Below the pieces are notes generated by a model. That model made no database searches. It was given only the letters and a program-made list of their open reading frames with translations, and had not been told where the DNA came from. From assembly GCA_938034615.1 (NCBI GenBank), contig CALHLW010000187.1, forward strand, positions 1 to 56,608: a DNA stretch of 56,608 nucleotides, in the 5' to 3' direction. The position numbers and the translations under genes are program-made. The DNA is from an uncultured Neomegalonema sp. (GTDB lineage: Bacteria; Pseudomonadota; Alphaproteobacteria; Rhodobacterales; Rhodobacteraceae). Positions 53,597 through 56,608 of this stretch are shown here, one piece after another; within the stretch, counting starts at the first letter, position 1; each line of letters starts with the position of its first letter.

Positions 53597-55657
53597 ATGG
53601 CCGACCCCCGCAAAGTCGTCATCGACGGCGAGGAATTCGAGTTCGATCCCGACCTGACCGTGCTTCAGGCCTGTGAGGAAGCGGGCCGCGAAATCCCGCG
53701 TTTCTGCTATCATGAGCGCTTGTCCATCGCGGGCAACTGCCGGATGTGCCTCGTCGAAGCGGTTGGCGCTCCGAAGCCCATGGCATCCTGCGCGATGCAG
53801 GTGAAAGACCTGCGCGGGGGGCGCGATGGCGAGCCGCCCGAAATCCGCACCAACTCCCCCATCGTCAAACAGGCGCGCGAAGGGGTAATGGAATTCCTGC
53901 TCATCAACCATCCCCTCGATTGCCCGATCTGCGATCAGGCCGGAGAATGCGATCTTCAGGATCAGGCTATGGCCTACGGAAAATCTGGAAGCCGCTATAC
54001 CGAACACAAGCGCGCCATGGCCGATATCAATCTCGGCCCGCTCATCAAGACCCACATGACCCGTTGTATCCAGTGTACCCGCTGCGTGCGCTTTGCGACC
54101 GAGGTCGCAGGCGTGCCCGAGATGGGGTGTACGGGGCGGGGCGAGGATGCGGAGATCGTCTCTTATCTCGACGCCGCCCTCGTCAGCGAATTGCAGGGCA
54201 ACGTCATCGATCTGTGCCCCGTCGGCGCGCTCACCTCGCGCCCCTATGCCTTCCGGGCGCGCCCGTGGGAAGTCCGCAAGACCCAGAGCATCGACGTGTC
54301 GGATGCGTTGGGCTCGAATATCCGTATCGACTCGGAGGGCGTGGCCGTGCGCCGTGTGATGCCGGTCAACAATGATGCCGTGAACGAGGAATGGATTTCC
54401 GACAAGGCTCGCTTCATGATCGACGGCCTCGCGCGCCAGCGCCTCGACCGCCCGTATGTGCGCAAGAACGGCAAACTGACCGCCACGTCATGGGAAGAGG
54501 CCTTCGCTGCCATCCGCGAGAAGATGGACGGCACCGACGCCGCGAAAGTCGGGGCAATCGCGGGTGATCTCGTCTCCGTCGAAGCGATGTGGGCGCTCAA
54601 GGCCTTCATGGGCCAGATCGGCTCGCCGAACATGGATTGCCGTCAGGACGGCGCATATCTGCCCGCCGATAACCGGGCCGCGTGGCTGTTCAATCCGACC
54701 GTGCAGGGCATCGAGGATGCCGACGCGATCCTGCTGATCGGTGCGAATCCCCGCCTCGAAAGCGCTGTCCTCAACGCGCGCATCCGCAAGGCGTGGCTGA
54801 CCGGCACCGAAATCGGCCTGATCGGGCCGGGTGCGGACCTGACCTATGATTACGCACATCTTGGCGAAGATGCCTCCGCGCTTGGATTGGTGATGAACAG
54901 CGATTTCGCGGATACTCTCAAGAACGCCGAACGTCCCATGGTCATCCTTGGCGGTGCAGCCCTAACGCACCCGGATGCCGCCGCTATCATGGGCGAAGCG
55001 ATGGCACTGGCCGGGTCTATCGGCGCAATCTCCGACGGCTGGACCGGCTTCGGCGCGCTGCACTCGGCGGCGAGTCGCGTTGGAGGTATGGAAATCGGGT
55101 TCACCCCCGGTGAAGGCGGTAAAGACACCGCCGCAATGCTCGGCGGCATGGATGTCCTCTATCTGCTCGGGGCCGATGAGATCGAAATCCCCGCAGGCCC
55201 CTTCGTCATCTATCAGGGCCACCACGGCGACCGGGGCGCACATCGGGCCGACGTCATCTTGCCCGCTGCGGCCTGGGCCGAGCAATCGGGCCTCTACGTC
55301 AATCTGGAGGGCCGCCCCCAGCTCGCCAACCGCGCCGCCTCGCCCCCCGGCGAAGCAAAGGAAGACTGGGCCATCCTGCGTGCCCTCTCCGAACGCATGG
55401 GCGAGCCGCTGCCTTTCGACAGCATCGAACACGTCCGCAAAGCGATTTTCGAGGCCGTGCCGCATCTGGCCAAACTCGGGGCAGTCGAACCCGCCGACTG
55501 GCGCACCGAGTCGGGCGGTTCCATCGGCAGTGCCGTCTTCGAGCCTGTGATCAAGGATTTCTACTTCACCAACCCCATCGCACGGGCGAGCGAAACCATG
55601 GCCGCCTGCTCCAAGCTGCAAGAGGAGCGGGCCGGCGTCGCGCTGGCGGCGGAGTGA
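53597..55657 (+). CDS. nuoG: NADH-quinone oxidoreductase subunit G
   Basis: [35 protein letters not shown]-type N-terminus ([38 protein letters not shown]), [33 protein letters not shown]. Confidence 0.97.
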   Translation: MADPRKVVIDGEEFEFDPDLTVLQACEEAGREIPRFCYHERLSIAGNCRMCLVEAVGAPKPMASCAMQVKDLRGGRDGEPPEIRTNSPIVKQAREGVMEFLLINHPLDCPICDQAGECDLQDQAMAYGKSGSRYTEHKRAMADINLGPLIKTHMTRCIQCTRCVRFATEVAGVPEMGCTGRGEDAEIVSYLDAALVSELQGNVIDLCPVGALTSRPYAFRARPWEVRKTQSIDVSDALGSNIRIDSEGVAVRRVMPVNNDAVNEEWISDKARFMIDGLARQRLDRPYVRKNGKLTATSWEEAFAAIREKMDGTDAAKVGAIAGDLVSVEAMWALKAFMGQIGSPNMDCRQDGAYLPADNRAAWLFNPTVQGIEDADAILLIGANPRLESAVLNARIRKAWLTGTEIGLIGPGADLTYDYAHLGEDASALGLVMNSDFADTLKNAERPMVILGGAALTHPDAAAIMGEAMALAGSIGAISDGWTGFGALHSAASRVGGMEIGFTPGEGGKDTAAMLGGMDVLYLLGADEIEIPAGPFVIYQGHHGDRGAHRADVILPAAAWAEQSGLYVNLEGRPQLANRAASPPGEAKEDWAILRALSERMGEPLPFDSIEHVRKAIFEAVPHLAKLGAVEPADWRTESGGSIGSAVFEPVIKDFYFTNPIARASETMAACSKLQEERAGVALAAE

Positions 55658-55759
55658 GAGTTAATTTCGTCCCATTTTACGGTAGCACTGTCCGTCCAAC
55701 GGGCTTACAGAGAGCGCCGTACATCCATTTACCGCACTGCAACCTGACGGGTTCTCCCC

Positions 55760-56608
55760 ATGGAAACTAGTGGCTTCTGGCTCTTCCTGACGATCCTCGG
55801 CCAGTGTCTGCTCGTCATGGTCGGCGTTCTTATCTCGCTCGCCTTCCTGCTCTACATGGACCGCAAGGTCTGGGCGGCGGTACAGCTTCGGCGCGGGCCG
55901 AACGTCGTCGGGCCGTTCGGCCTGCTGCAATCCTTCGCTGATTTCCTGAAATTCGTGATGAAGGAAATCGTGATTCCCGCCGGGGCGGATCGCGCGGTCT
56001 TCCTGCTGGCTCCGATGCTCACCTTCGTGCTGGCCTCTATCGCCTGGGTCGCGGTTCCCTTTGCCGAGGGCTGGGTGATCTCCGACATGAATGTCGGCAT
56101 CCTCTATCTCTTCGCGATCAGCAGCTTGGGCGTCTACGGCGTCATCATGGGTGGCTGGGCCGGAAACTCGAAATACCCCTTCCTCGGTGGTCTGCGCTCG
56201 GCGGCACAGATGGTGTCCTACGAGGTCTCCATCGGCTTCGTCATCGTCTGCGTCCTCTTGATGGTCGGCTCGCTGAACCTGACCGATATCGTGCTGGCGC
56301 AGGATGGTGGGAGTATCTTGGAGGGCGGGGGCATCTTCTCGTGGTTCTTCCTTAAGCAGCCGGTGATGTTCATCGTCTTCTTCATCTCGGCACTGGCCGA
56401 AACGAACCGTCCACCCTTCGATCTGCCGGAAGCCGAATCCGAACTCGTGGCCGGGTATCAGGTTGAATATTCCTCGACGCCGTATCTGCTGTTCATGATC
56501 GGCGAATACATGAACATCGTGATGATGTGCGCGCTGACGACGATCCTGTTCCTCGGCGGCTGGCTGTCGCCCATCGGGGTCGGGCACGGGATGTTCTGGT
56601 TCATCCTG
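55760..56608 (+). CDS. nuoH: NADH-quinone oxidoreductase subunit H, truncated by window end
   Basis: Own translation from ATG 55760: [65 protein letters not shown] ... [29 protein letters not shown]; open to window end. Confidence 0.96.
   Translation, partial: METSGFWLFLTILGQCLLVMVGVLISLAFLLYMDRKVWAAVQLRRGPNVVGPFGLLQSFADFLKFVMKEIVIPAGADRAVFLLAPMLTFVLASIAWVAVPFAEGWVISDMNVGILYLFAISSLGVYGVIMGGWAGNSKYPFLGGLRSAAQMVSYEVSIGFVIVCVLLMVGSLNLTDIVLAQDGGSILEGGGIFSWFFLKQPVMFIVFFISALAETNRPPFDLPEAESELVAGYQVEYSSTPYLLFMIGEYMNIVMMCALTTILFLGGWLSPIGVGHGMFWFIL

Noticed and set aside
55661-56587. 308-aa reverse-strand ORF at the right end
   Set aside because: It is antisense to nuoH, which reads clearly on the forward strand from 55760.

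Overview
The window is about 56.6 kb of GC-rich, gene-dense chromosome from an alphaproteobacterium, probably Rhodobacteraceae-like (ChpT, MipZ and DUF3553 are present, with smo-type polyol genes and a nuo cluster). No tool was run; all calls come from reading the supplied translations and the DNA. Main blocks: (1) transglutaminase-like gene (partial), CaiB/BaiF CoA-transferase, citryl-CoA lyase/citrate synthase-like gene and FAH-family hydrolase; (2) an IS3-type remnant; (3) a ~23 kb co-directional run: HAD phosphatase, SorC/DeoR-type regulator, polyol ABC transporter, mannitol dehydrogenase, fructokinase, pgi, glgP, glgB, glgC, glgA, glgX, malQ, pgm; (4) a reverse-strand TPR protein plus a B-C-D-A ordered succinate dehydrogenase/fumarate reductase; (5) divergent HxlR regulator and TerC-family gene; (6) gatB, a three-hairpin intergenic element, a small membrane ORF, an XRE-HTH protein with five exact 150-bp-period repeats, and a solitary PhnM-like amidohydrolase; (7) ChpT-like protein, DUF3553, split divergent mnmD/mnmC, PcaB-like lyase, M23 peptidase, clpA/clpS, DacA-SPOR, MipZ, rpmE; (8) an IS630-like pseudogene beside tRNA-Met(CAT), then pip, ubiG, nuoG and nuoH (partial). 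The best candidate for something undescribed is the HTH-repeat protein with its adjacent palindrome and small divergent membrane ORF (36.2-39.3 kb). The polyol-to-glycogen cluster and several hairpin or operator-like sequences are secondary leads. No CRISPR array, prophage or obvious defence island was seen.
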